From positions 1 through 5,522 of the forward strand of contig JAQTVS010000214.1 in the NCBI GenBank assembly GCA_028706735.1: 5,522 bases of DNA, in the 5' to 3' direction. The stretch is from Thiomonas sp. Lineage in GTDB: Bacteria; Pseudomonadota; Gammaproteobacteria; Burkholderiales; Burkholderiaceae_C. The notes under the pieces were generated by a model that saw only the letters and a list, made by a program, of their open reading frames with translations, ran no database searches and was not told the origin of the DNA. Shown in pieces: positions 1-5,522 of the stretch (positions are counted from its first letter, which is position 1; the number at the start of each line of letters is the position of its first letter). The translations under genes and the position numbers were made by a program.

Positions 1-26
1 AACGCGGCAGGTCTGGGGGCGCTCTC
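1..26. repeat. 26-nt direct repeat, copy 1
   Basis: First exact copy of the 26-nt sequence found again at 84-109. It touches the window edge, so its full extent and any further copies to the left cannot be judged. The bases just after the two copies diverge at once (C at 27, A at 110). Confidence 0.85.
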
Positions 27-27
27 C

Positions 28-60
28 TGAGAAAACGCCGGGCCGCCCCAAGTTTTCTCA
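28..60 (-). terminator. Hairpin downstream of the operon, possible bidirectional terminator
   Basis: TGAGAAAAC (28-36) is perfectly complementary to GTTTTCTCA (52-60), giving a 9-bp stem around a 15-nt GC-rich loop in which GGG (40-42) could pair with CCC (46-48). The A-tract and T-tract lie within the stem, so it could end transcripts from either side, although no separate U-run follows on the minus strand. It lies about 50 nt past the HlyD stop. A role in termination or protection of the mRNA 3' end is inferred. Confidence 0.5.
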
Positions 61-61
61 T

Positions 62-74
62 CCCCCTCGGGGGG
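62..74. terminator. Short GC hairpin between the repeat copies
   Basis: CCCCC (62-66) pairs with GGGGG (70-74) around a TCG loop, a very stable 5-bp GC stem. It lies between the HlyD stop and the larger hairpin at 28-60, so the operon transcript would carry two successive stem-loops. No U-tract follows, so on its own it is more likely an mRNA-end stabiliser or part of a repeat unit than a classic terminator. Confidence 0.4.
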
Positions 75-83
75 CCTGACGCG

Positions 84-109
84 AACGCGGCAGGTCTGGG
101 GGCGCTCTC
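84..109. repeat. 26-nt direct repeat, copy 2
   Basis: This copy is identical over 26 bases to positions 1-26, with an offset of 83 bases. It begins AACGCGGCAGGTCTGGG and ends GCGCTCTC on the plus strand. It runs right up to the HlyD gene and shares two bases of that gene's TGA stop codon. It resembles GC-rich dispersed repeats that I recall near gene ends in Burkholderiales genomes; that comparison is from memory. Confidence 0.85.
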
Positions 110-1133
110 AGGTTTTGCCGGGATGCAGGGTTCCCTGCTGTACGCGCAGCGTGGCCGTCATGCCGGCCGCAAGGCGCAGGTGCGGCGGCAGGCTGGCGCG
201 GTCGATGGCGATGCGCACAGGAATGCGCTGCGCCAGGCGGACCCAGTCGAAAATCGGGTTTGTCTCGGAGAGCAGGTCGCTGCCCATCGGGTTTTCGCGC
301 GACGCGATGCCGCGCGCAATCCCGGTGACCGTGCCGCGCAGATGCACGCCGCCCGCCATGAGGCGGATATCCACCGGGTCGCCCACATGGATTTGGGGCA
401 GTTTCGTTTCCTCGAAATATCCCTCCACATAGATGCTGTCGCTGTCCACCAGGGCCATGCGTGGCGCGCCGGCCGCTGCGTAGTCGCCTGCTTCGAGTTT
501 GAGATTGGTGATGGCGCCGTCCGACGGCGCGCGCACCTGCGTACGCGCCAGATTGAGCTGCGCCAGCGCCAAGTGCGCGCGGGCCAGTTGCTCCCCGGCA
601 AGTGCCTTGCTGCGCTCGGCCTGCGCCTGGCCCAGACGGGCCCGCGCTTCCAGAACCTGCGCCTGTCCGATGGCGGCGGCGGCTGTGGCGTCCGTCCGTT
701 CTTCGGTAGAGACCACGCCGGGCGCTGCATGGTCCCGGCGCTGCGCCTTGTCGCGCAGGCTGCCTGACTGCGCATTTGCGGCAGCCACGCCCGCCTGCGC
801 CGCGCGGATATCGGCTTGCGCGACCTGCAGCGCCGCCTGCGCGGAAGCGATTTCCGCCTGGGCCTGCTGCACCGCATTTTCGAAACGCGCGGGGTCGACG
901 ATGAAAAGCACTTGGCCGCGGTGCACGAACTCGTTGTCGTGCACGGCCACGGTGCGAATCAGTCCGGAGACATCGGGCGCGATGCGCACCACGTCGGCGC
1001 GGATGCGGCCGTCGCGTGTCCACGGAGATTCGGCGTCCTCATGCCACAACATGCGGGCCAGCAACAGGGCCGCTGCCACCACGACCAGGGTGATGGCGAT
1101 GCGAAGAAGGGATTGGAGCGACTGGGTTTTCAT
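108..1133 (-). CDS. HlyD-family (AaeA/EmrA-like) periplasmic adaptor subunit
   Basis: Membrane-anchored periplasmic adaptor that links an inner-membrane pump to an outer-membrane channel. The 341-aa product has one N-terminal TM anchor (about 10-28) and a first half of the lipoyl-like domain, with IAPDVSGLIRTVAVHDNEFV (51-70) and RGQVLFIVDP (72-81). A long Ala/Gln-rich alpha-helical hairpin follows (about 84-198), then the second lipoyl half with RAPSDGAITNLKLEAGDY (201-218), and a beta-barrel domain (about 230-335). NPIFDWVRLAQRIPVRI (292-308) is typical of the AaeA branch that partners FUSC proteins. I chose the ATG at 1133, just before the TM anchor. An in-frame ATG at 1217 would add 28 Cys-rich residues and overlap the DUF1656 gene. 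The ribosome binding site is poor, in keeping with coupling across a 7-nt gap. The TGA stop (110-108) lies on the edge of a 26-nt repeat copy. Confidence 0.93.
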   Translation of the reverse strand: MKTQSLQSLLRIAITLVVVAAALLLARMLWHEDAESPWTRDGRIRADVVRIAPDVSGLIRTVAVHDNEFVHRGQVLFIVDPARFENAVQQAQAEIASAQAALQVAQADIRAAQAGVAAANAQSGSLRDKAQRRDHAAPGVVSTEERTDATAAAAIGQAQVLEARARLGQAQAERSKALAGEQLARAHLALAQLNLARTQVRAPSDGAITNLKLEAGDYAAAGAPRMALVDSDSIYVEGYFEETKLPQIHVGDPVDIRLMAGGVHLRGTVTGIARGIASRENPMGSDLLSETNPIFDWVRLAQRIPVRIAIDRASLPPHLRLAAGMTATLRVQQGTLHPGKT

Positions 1134-1140
1134 GTGACGG

Positions 1141-1338
1141 TCAAAGCAGCAACAGGCCTGCCGCAGCGAACAGGCCGAGAAACACGGCGAGCCGGAACAG
1201 GGCGGGGTGCCAGACATGGCGATACCCGCCCAGGCGTCCCAGCAGGCCGTCGATCAGGCCAGCGATGAGCAGGCTGCCGAAAAAAATCACCAGCATGCCT
1301 GGAATCAGCACACCGAACAGATCGATCTCACGCGGCAT
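1141..1338 (-). CDS. DUF1656 / AaeX-type small membrane protein
   Basis: Small inner-membrane protein of 65 aa, the usual size for the DUF1656 family, which includes E. coli AaeX. It has two hydrophobic helices (about 8-31 and 46-65) joined by a short basic linker with the family-like stretch YRHVWHPALFRLAVF (39-53). The N-terminus MPREIDLFGVLIPG also fits the family. The family's molecular role is not established; it is found next to FUSC and HlyD genes and is presumed to be an accessory of the pump. The start codon lies inside the end of the FUSC gene, an 11-nt overlap that suggests translational coupling, and its stop is 7 nt before the HlyD start. Confidence 0.9.
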   Translation of the reverse strand: MPREIDLFGVLIPGMLVIFFGSLLIAGLIDGLLGRLGGYRHVWHPALFRLAVFLGLFAAAGLLLL

Positions 1339-3415
1339 GTGCGGGACTCGCGGCAGGGATGGGCGCCGTCAGGCCGACGAGCGGGGATTCGGTGTCATGC
1401 AACGCGCTGTGAAGCTGGTAGAGATGGTTGCGGACCAGTCCATCCGGCATGGCCGCGATTGCGGCTTTCACAGCGGCATCGGCCTGCTGCCAATGCGGTG
1501 CATCGGGTGTGCGATAGAGCGCGCTGATCGCGTGAACCGCGGTATCGATGAGCGTGCGCGCCGCATCCGGCAGGGTGCCTGCGGCAAGGTCCTGGCGCAG
1601 CTCGATCAGCGTGCGCCCGCTCTCCTGCACGGCCAGCGACCAGGCCGTCAGCGTGCGCGCCTGCGCACTGCCTGGCGGCGTATGCAGAACGGCTTGCTGC
1701 ACCAGATCCCGGCTGCGGCTTTCAAACTGCCAGGCCAGCCCTTCCAGCCGTGCGCTTGCCGCCGTGCCCACCAGTTGGCGCAGGCGCCGCAGTTGGCGCT
1801 GCAGATTCACCTGCCCCGGCAGCAGCATGAAGGCGGCGGCGGCGGCGGCCAGTCCGGCGAGTTGCGACAGGGCGCTGTTGAAAAACAGTTCCGGGTCGTA
1901 AGACATGGGCTGGCGCAGTCCGAGGTTGAGCACCACGCTGATGGTGTAGCCCGTGCCGAAACCGGCAAACTGTGGCCGCGTGCTCAGGTAGGGCCCCGGC
2001 AAAAGCAAAGGCAGTGTGGCGGCGACGAGCCAAGGGAAACTGTCGCCCATCGGCAGCATCCTGAACACCACGAACGACGCGACGGCAATGCCCGCGGCGA
2101 ATCCATACAGCGTATTGAGCACTGCGGCGACCGGATTCGGCGCCGCGGCCAGCAGGCCGCTGAACACGGTTGCCAGCAGCATGGTGGTGGCGCCGAAGGC
2201 CCAGCCGCTCTGGATCCAAAACACGCTGAGAACCGTCATGGTGAGAAAGGTCCGCAGCCCGGTGAGTCCGGCATCAGGCCAGTTGTTGCTGCGGCGGAAA
2301 TGCACCCGTTCCTGCTCGGGGCGGATGACGCCGCCGCGCAGGGCGGCCTCGGTGCGGGCAAAGTCGTGCAGCTCGGCGGCGAAGCGCTGCAGCAGGGCGG
2401 CGCCGGCTGCGAATTCGAGCGGGTCGGCTTGCTGCGGCAGTGCGTTGCGTTGCACGGCGATCTGCTCTGGAAGGGCGTGTTGATAGCGGTCGAGCCGCTG
2501 CGCCAGCATGTCACTCGAATTGGGCGCGCGTGCGGGGAGCGTCAGCGCGTCTTGCAGCGGCTGGTAAAGCGCGGTCAAGGCGCTCACGATCTCGGCCTGC
2601 CCTTTGCGCTGAAGACGGTTGACCAGATGGTGCAGCGACTGGAACGTGGTGGCGGCCGCCATGTAGCGATGGTTCAGAAGGCGCATGTGGCTGCTGCGGG
2701 CGCGGACTTCCGGGTCTTCGAAAATCACCGAGGCCCGCAGGTTTTCAAGCTGAACTGCCGCGCGCACGAATTCCAGGTTCGCCGCCTCCATGCGAGACCT
2801 GGGCACGCCGCCGCTCAGACTGTCGCGGACAAAGGCGAAGAAGTGATCGACCTGCGCACGCGCACTGCGGCGCAGGGCCACCCGCAGACGCTGGGGAAAC
2901 ACCCCATCGCTCACCACGCTGGCCACCAGGATGCCCAGCAGCACTTCGCTGACCCGCATCTGGGCCGACTGAAATCCGGCAAGCGGATTGTTGACGACCG
3001 GCAAGGCCACGATGGCCGCGGTGTATCCCGCGAGCACAAAGCCGTAGGCCATGAAGTTGCGATACACCACGGCGCCACTGGCGCACAGCGTGATCCACAG
3101 CGAGAGCCCCAGCAGAAACAGCTCACGCTGCTGGGGGAAGGCGGCAATCAGCAGCAGGCCCGCAAGACTGCCAGCCACTGTGCCAAGGGCGCGGTAAAAG
3201 CCCTTGGCCAGCACCATGCCGCTTTGCGGGTGCATCACGATGGCCACCGTCAGCATGGTGGTCGAGGGTTGTTCCAGGTTCAGGCGCATGGCCAGCCAGG
3301 CGCCGCCATACATGGCCAGCAGGCATTTCGCGACGAACAGCCAGGCCCTTCCCTCGTCTGCGAAAAAGTTTCGAAGCCAGGGTTCGGGGCGCTGATCGGG
3401 CGGTGCGTCGGCCAT
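1328..3415 (-). CDS. FUSC-family (fusaric acid resistance / AaeB-like) inner-membrane efflux protein
   Basis: Inner-membrane component of a pump for aromatic or weak organic acids, of the FUSC/AaeB (p-hydroxybenzoic acid efflux, fusaric acid resistance) family. The 695-aa length is usual. The protein shows the family's two-part plan: an N-terminal hydrophobic block of about six TM segments (about 24-172), a long soluble region (about 175-380) rich in Arg, Gln and Leu, a second membrane block (about 385-533), and a soluble C-terminal tail. The first block holds the conserved-looking stretch LNLEQPSTTMLTVAIVMHPQ (45-64) and KGFYRALGTVAGSLAG (71-86). The start ATG lies 9 nt after the pagL stop and has only a weak ribosome binding site, suggesting coupling to pagL translation. 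Its end overlaps the DUF1656 gene by 11 nt. The pairing with DUF1656 and HlyD genes supports the AaeB-type assignment; the substrate is inferred only at family level. Confidence 0.92.
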   Translation of the reverse strand: MADAPPDQRPEPWLRNFFADEGRAWLFVAKCLLAMYGGAWLAMRLNLEQPSTTMLTVAIVMHPQSGMVLAKGFYRALGTVAGSLAGLLLIAAFPQQRELFLLGLSLWITLCASGAVVYRNFMAYGFVLAGYTAAIVALPVVNNPLAGFQSAQMRVSEVLLGILVASVVSDGVFPQRLRVALRRSARAQVDHFFAFVRDSLSGGVPRSRMEAANLEFVRAAVQLENLRASVIFEDPEVRARSSHMRLLNHRYMAAATTFQSLHHLVNRLQRKGQAEIVSALTALYQPLQDALTLPARAPNSSDMLAQRLDRYQHALPEQIAVQRNALPQQADPLEFAAGAALLQRFAAELHDFARTEAALRGGVIRPEQERVHFRRSNNWPDAGLTGLRTFLTMTVLSVFWIQSGWAFGATTMLLATVFSGLLAAAPNPVAAVLNTLYGFAAGIAVASFVVFRMLPMGDSFPWLVAATLPLLLPGPYLSTRPQFAGFGTGYTISVVLNLGLRQPMSYDPELFFNSALSQLAGLAAAAAAFMLLPGQVNLQRQLRRLRQLVGTAASARLEGLAWQFESRSRDLVQQAVLHTPPGSAQARTLTAWSLAVQESGRTLIELRQDLAAGTLPDAARTLIDTAVHAISALYRTPDAPHWQQADAAVKAAIAAMPDGLVRNHLYQLHSALHDTESPLVGLTAPIPAASPAHAA
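1832..1849. repeat. Six-unit GGC trinucleotide tract inside the FUSC gene
   Basis: Six perfect GGC units on the plus strand read as six GCC codons on the coding strand and give Ala523-Ala528 within a late TM helix of the FUSC protein. A change in unit number would keep the frame and only alter helix length. It probably reflects GC-rich Ala codon use. Confidence 0.7.
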
Positions 3416-3424
3416 TGCGGGCGG

Positions 3425-4018
3425 TCAATTGAAGCTGTAGCCCAGGCGCACCTGGAGATAGTCCTGCCCGGGGTTGGGGCGCTTGATGTCGGCGTTGGAG
3501 TAATGGGTGAGGCGCGCGCCGAGAGTCCAGGGCGTGCCCGCGAAGCGATGCAGCAGGCCGATGGAATCGCCGAACTGGAAGGCGGTGGAGATTCGCTTGG
3601 CGCCGAGGGTCGTGCCCGAAAACAGGTTGGCGCCGATGCCGAATTCCATCGCCGTCTGCGGCGCGAACCACCAGCGCGCGAAGGGCGTGAGCCCGACATG
3701 CGTGAGGTGGCGGCTGCCGGGGCCTTCCGAGCTGCTCACTTGTCCCAACGAGGCTTCGAGCACCACGTCGATCTGGCTGTGGGCGAAATCGTGCTGCCAG
3801 ATCGGATCGGACTGGAGGGCGAGTGTAGCGTTGCGGTATTCGTCGCCTTTGTCGATTCCCCAGAGCGCGGAAAGCTCGGCGGCCTGCGCCGGCGCCAGAC
3901 CCGCGGCGAGCAGCAGGGCGGCGGTCAGACCCGCACGGCGAAGCGGCGCCGTGGTGACAACGGACCGATTCACACCCTGCTTGAAAAGAGGGGAATTTTG
4001 AGAAGGTAGGTTTTGCAT
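3425..4018 (-). CDS. pagL: PagL-family lipid A 3-O-deacylase
   Basis: Outer-membrane beta-barrel esterase that removes the 3-O-linked acyl chain of lipid A, which changes membrane packing and endotoxin activity. The product is 197 aa. After a charged n-region comes a hydrophobic stretch (about 29-43) and an AQA-A signal-peptidase site near 46/47, leaving about 151 mature residues, the usual size for PagL. Family signatures are EFGIGANLFSGTTLG (125-139), STAFQFGDSIG (144-154) and the C-terminal LTHYSNADIKRPNPGQD (170-186). That block holds the catalytic His172 and Ser174. The third position, Glu in the characterised Pseudomonas enzyme, is Asp186 here at the same +14 spacing. The chain ends YSFN, without the terminal aromatic residue common in outer-membrane barrels. 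The ATG at 4018 is chosen for its AAGAGGT ribosome binding site; the n-region (about 28 aa) is long for a signal peptide. It lies 32 nt after the MFS gene and 9 nt before the FUSC gene, so it is embedded in an efflux operon. Confidence 0.9.
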   Translation of the reverse strand: MQNLPSQNSPLFKQGVNRSVVTTAPLRRAGLTAALLLAAGLAPAQAAELSALWGIDKGDEYRNATLALQSDPIWQHDFAHSQIDVVLEASLGQVSSSEGPGSRHLTHVGLTPFARWWFAPQTAMEFGIGANLFSGTTLGAKRISTAFQFGDSIGLLHRFAGTPWTLGARLTHYSNADIKRPNPGQDYLQVRLGYSFN

Positions 4019-4032
4019 CGGAGACCTCTTTT
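3984..4032 (-). promoter_or_regulatory. Possible Shine-Dalgarno-masking stem in the pagL mRNA
   Basis: In the pagL transcript the ribosome-binding stretch AAAAGAGG (4032-4025) is perfectly complementary to CCUCUUUU (3991-3984). The latter lies in codons 10 to 12 of the same gene. The eight base pairs (three G-C, five A-U) would enclose a 33-nt loop containing the start codon. The complementarity is seen directly; a regulatory role, such as a temperature- or protein-controlled switch, is inference. An 8-nt match could arise by chance in a locally A/T- and purine-biased stretch. Confidence 0.25.
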
Positions 4033-4050
4033 GGATTCTTGAGAAAAATC
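4019..4050 (-). promoter_or_regulatory. Short AT-richer spacer with the pagL ribosome binding site
   Basis: This 32-nt gap between the MFS stop and the pagL ATG is clearly richer in A/T than the surrounding DNA. On the minus strand it carries AAGAGGT (4030-4024), with GAGG six bases before the ATG at 4018. This is the best Shine-Dalgarno sequence seen before any gene here and is the main reason for choosing that start. No convincing -35/-10 pair or terminator is visible, so pagL is probably transcribed from the MFS promoter. Confidence 0.6.
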
Positions 4051-5522
4051 TTAGTGTGAGCCTGCGGCGGCGTCGCCTCCGCCGGCCATGCCGCCGCGCT
4101 TGGGCCTGACCATCCACACGATGGCGACCATGGCGAGGATCAGCCAGGCGCTGAGACGGCACATTTCGTCCACCGCGATGGTGTATGCCTGCTGGTCGAT
4201 CAGGCGATTGATCACGACCAGCGCCTGCTCATAGCTGAACCCCTGCGCCTGCATGCCCTGGATCACCGGGCTGGCGACCGGATTGCCCGCGTAGATGTGG
4301 CTGACGAGCTGCTCGTGGTGCAGGTCGGCGCGGTTGGTCCACCAGGTGGTGTAGATCGAGGTGCCGAACGAGCCGGCGGTGATGCGGGCAAAGTTGGACA
4401 AGCCCGATGCCGCCGGAATGCGGTGCGCCGGCAGGCCGCCCAGAATGATGCCCAGCAGCGGGATGAAGAAGGTCGCGGTGGCGATGCCCTGAATCACCGT
4501 GGGCAGTGCGTACTCCCAGTAGCTGTCGTCGGCAGTGAACCGCGACCGCAGCCAGAACACCAGCGCGAAGGTCAGGAAGGAGAAGCTGCTGATCCAGCGT
4601 GTGTCCACCAGATGCATGTAGCGGCCGAGCAGCGGCGAGAGCATCAGCGCAAACAGTCCCACCCAGGCCAGCACCTCGCCCGCGTCGGTGGCGGTATAGC
4701 CGACGAACTCCTGCAGCCACAGCGGCAGCAGCACCAGACTGCCGAAGAACATGCCGTAGGCCAGCGCCAGCATGATGGTCCCGAGGGTGAAGTTGGGAAT
4801 CTTGAACAGGGTGAGGTCGACCACCGGGTGGTCGTCGTAGATCTCCCAGATCAGGAACAGCACGAAACCGACCACCGCGGTGACCGCCAGCGCGACGATC
4901 ACGTTGGACCCGAACCAGTCCAGCTCCTGCCCCTTGTCGAGCATGATCTGCAGCGACCCGACCCAGATGACCAGCAGCCCCAGCCCCGTCCAGTCGATGG
5001 GAAGCTTGCGGATGGGCGTTTCGCGCCTGGCGTAGATGCTGAACGTCACCATGGCGGCGAGCAGGCCGACCGGCACGTTGATGTAGAAGATCCACGGCCA
5101 GGAAATGTTGTCGGTGATCCAGCCGCCGAGCAGCGGCCCCATGATGGGGGCGATCAGCGTGGTCATCGACCACATGGCAATGGCCATGCCCGCGCGTTGC
5201 GGCCTATAACTCGACAGCAGCAGGGTTTGCGACAACGGAATCATCGGCCCGGCGCTGGCGCCCTGCAGCACGCGGAACAGGATGAGGATTTCTATGCTGC
5301 CTGCCTGTCCGCACAGAAACGAGAACAGGGTGAACAGCAGGATGCTGGCGAGAAACACCTTCACCGCGCCGTAGCGCTGGGTGAGAAAGCCGGTGAGCGG
5401 CACGGCGATGGCGTTGGCCACGCCGAAGGAGGTGATGACCCAGGTGCCCTGCGACGAACTCACCCCAAGGTCGCCGGCGATGGCCGGGATCGACACGTTG
5501 GCAATCGACGTGTCGAGCACGT
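4051..5522 (-). CDS. DHA2-family (EmrB/QacA-type) MFS multidrug efflux permease, 5' partial
   Basis: Inner-membrane proton-coupled drug exporter of the 14-TM DHA2 branch of the major facilitator superfamily. The visible 489 residues begin inside TM1 with the family motif LDTSIANVSIP. They continue with QGTWVITSF (about 24-32), a motif A loop GFLTQRYGAVK (44-54), motif B LFRVLQGASAGP (81-92), motif C APIMGPLLGGWI (124-135) and WIFYINVPVG (143-152), all typical of EmrB-like proteins. A long periplasmic loop near the C-terminus (about 393-450) precedes a last TM (about 457-471) and a short Gly/Ala-rich tail. The TAA stop is at 4053-4051. The frame stays open to the window edge, so roughly 25-30 N-terminal residues are missing. 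The GTG at 5520-5518 encodes the Val that normally precedes LD in TM1 and is not a start. EmrB proteins usually work with an EmrA adaptor and an outer-membrane channel; whether these lie upstream cannot be seen. The substrate is unknown. Confidence 0.93.
   Translation of the reverse strand, partial: VLDTSIANVSIPAIAGDLGVSSSQGTWVITSFGVANAIAVPLTGFLTQRYGAVKVFLASILLFTLFSFLCGQAGSIEILILFRVLQGASAGPMIPLSQTLLLSSYRPQRAGMAIAMWSMTTLIAPIMGPLLGGWITDNISWPWIFYINVPVGLLAAMVTFSIYARRETPIRKLPIDWTGLGLLVIWVGSLQIMLDKGQELDWFGSNVIVALAVTAVVGFVLFLIWEIYDDHPVVDLTLFKIPNFTLGTIMLALAYGMFFGSLVLLPLWLQEFVGYTATDAGEVLAWVGLFALMLSPLLGRYMHLVDTRWISSFSFLTFALVFWLRSRFTADDSYWEYALPTVIQGIATATFFIPLLGIILGGLPAHRIPAASGLSNFARITAGSFGTSIYTTWWTNRADLHHEQLVSHIYAGNPVASPVIQGMQAQGFSYEQALVVINRLIDQQAYTIAVDEMCRLSAWLILAMVAIVWMVRPKRGGMAGGGDAAAGSH

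Noticed and set aside
1..109. CRISPR array
   Set aside because: There are only two copies, the interval between them contains palindromes rather than a unique spacer, and no cas genes are present.
1134..1217. Upstream ATG that would extend the HlyD protein by 28 residues
   Set aside because: The extension is Cys-rich, overlaps most of the second half of the DUF1656 gene, and would push the TM anchor away from the N-terminus. The ATG at 1133 fits the family.
1265..4009. A 914-codon open frame on the plus strand, antisense to the FUSC and pagL genes
   Set aside because: Its translation is a His/Arg/Gln/Gly-rich mixture with no recognisable domain or membrane pattern. It lies opposite two well-supported genes, and long antisense frames are expected in GC-rich DNA with biased third codon positions.
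3992..4045. Imperfect 13-nt direct repeat (GGAATTTTGAGAA at 3992-4004 and GGATTCTTGAGAA at 4033-4045) around the pagL start
   Set aside because: The copies match at 11 of 13 bases in a short A/T-rich stretch, and one lies in coding sequence. This could easily be chance, and no known operator is recognised.
4019..4162. Upstream ATG that would extend PagL by 48 residues
   Set aside because: The extension contains a run of eight Arg, overlaps the MFS gene, and ignores the good ribosome binding site before the ATG at 4018.
5518..5520. GTG at the right edge as a start codon for the MFS gene
   Set aside because: It encodes the conserved-type hydrophobic residue just before LDTSIANV in TM1, so the true start lies about 25-30 codons further upstream, outside the window.

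Overview
The window looks like a chromosomal fragment from a GC-rich Gram-negative bacterium, most likely a betaproteobacterium of the order Burkholderiales. This rests on the strongly GC-biased codon use, the outer-membrane lipid A deacylase, the tripartite-pump genes, and a dispersed-type GC-rich repeat at the left edge that resembles repeats I recall from Comamonadaceae/Thiomonas-like genomes. The taxonomic call is inference, not proof.

All five genes lie on the minus strand and form one tightly packed cluster, read from right to left. They are: (1) a 5'-truncated 14-TM DHA2/EmrB-type MFS efflux permease (5522-4051); (2) a PagL-family lipid A 3-O-deacylase (4018-3425); (3) a FUSC/AaeB-type aromatic-acid efflux membrane protein (3415-1328); (4) a 65-aa DUF1656/AaeX-type membrane protein (1338-1141); (5) an HlyD/AaeA-type periplasmic adaptor (1133-108). 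Gaps are 32, 9, -11 and 7 nt, so co-transcription and some translational coupling are likely. The promoter and the MFS start codon lie beyond position 5522. The last 107 bases (1-107) hold two exact 26-nt direct-repeat copies flanking two hairpins, and probably form the 3' end of the operon transcript.

Genes 3-5 are the classic FUSC - DUF1656 - HlyD pump set (E. coli aaeB-aaeX-aaeA type), which exports aromatic carboxylic acids or similar weak acids. The MFS gene upstream is a second inner-membrane pump. No outer-membrane channel is seen in the window. Instead, an outer-membrane enzyme that removes a lipid A acyl chain sits between the two pumps, so the locus combines efflux with outer-membrane remodelling. 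That gene order is the most notable biological feature. Secondary points are an Asp where the third PagL catalytic residue is usually Glu, and an 8-bp complementarity that could mask the pagL ribosome binding site.
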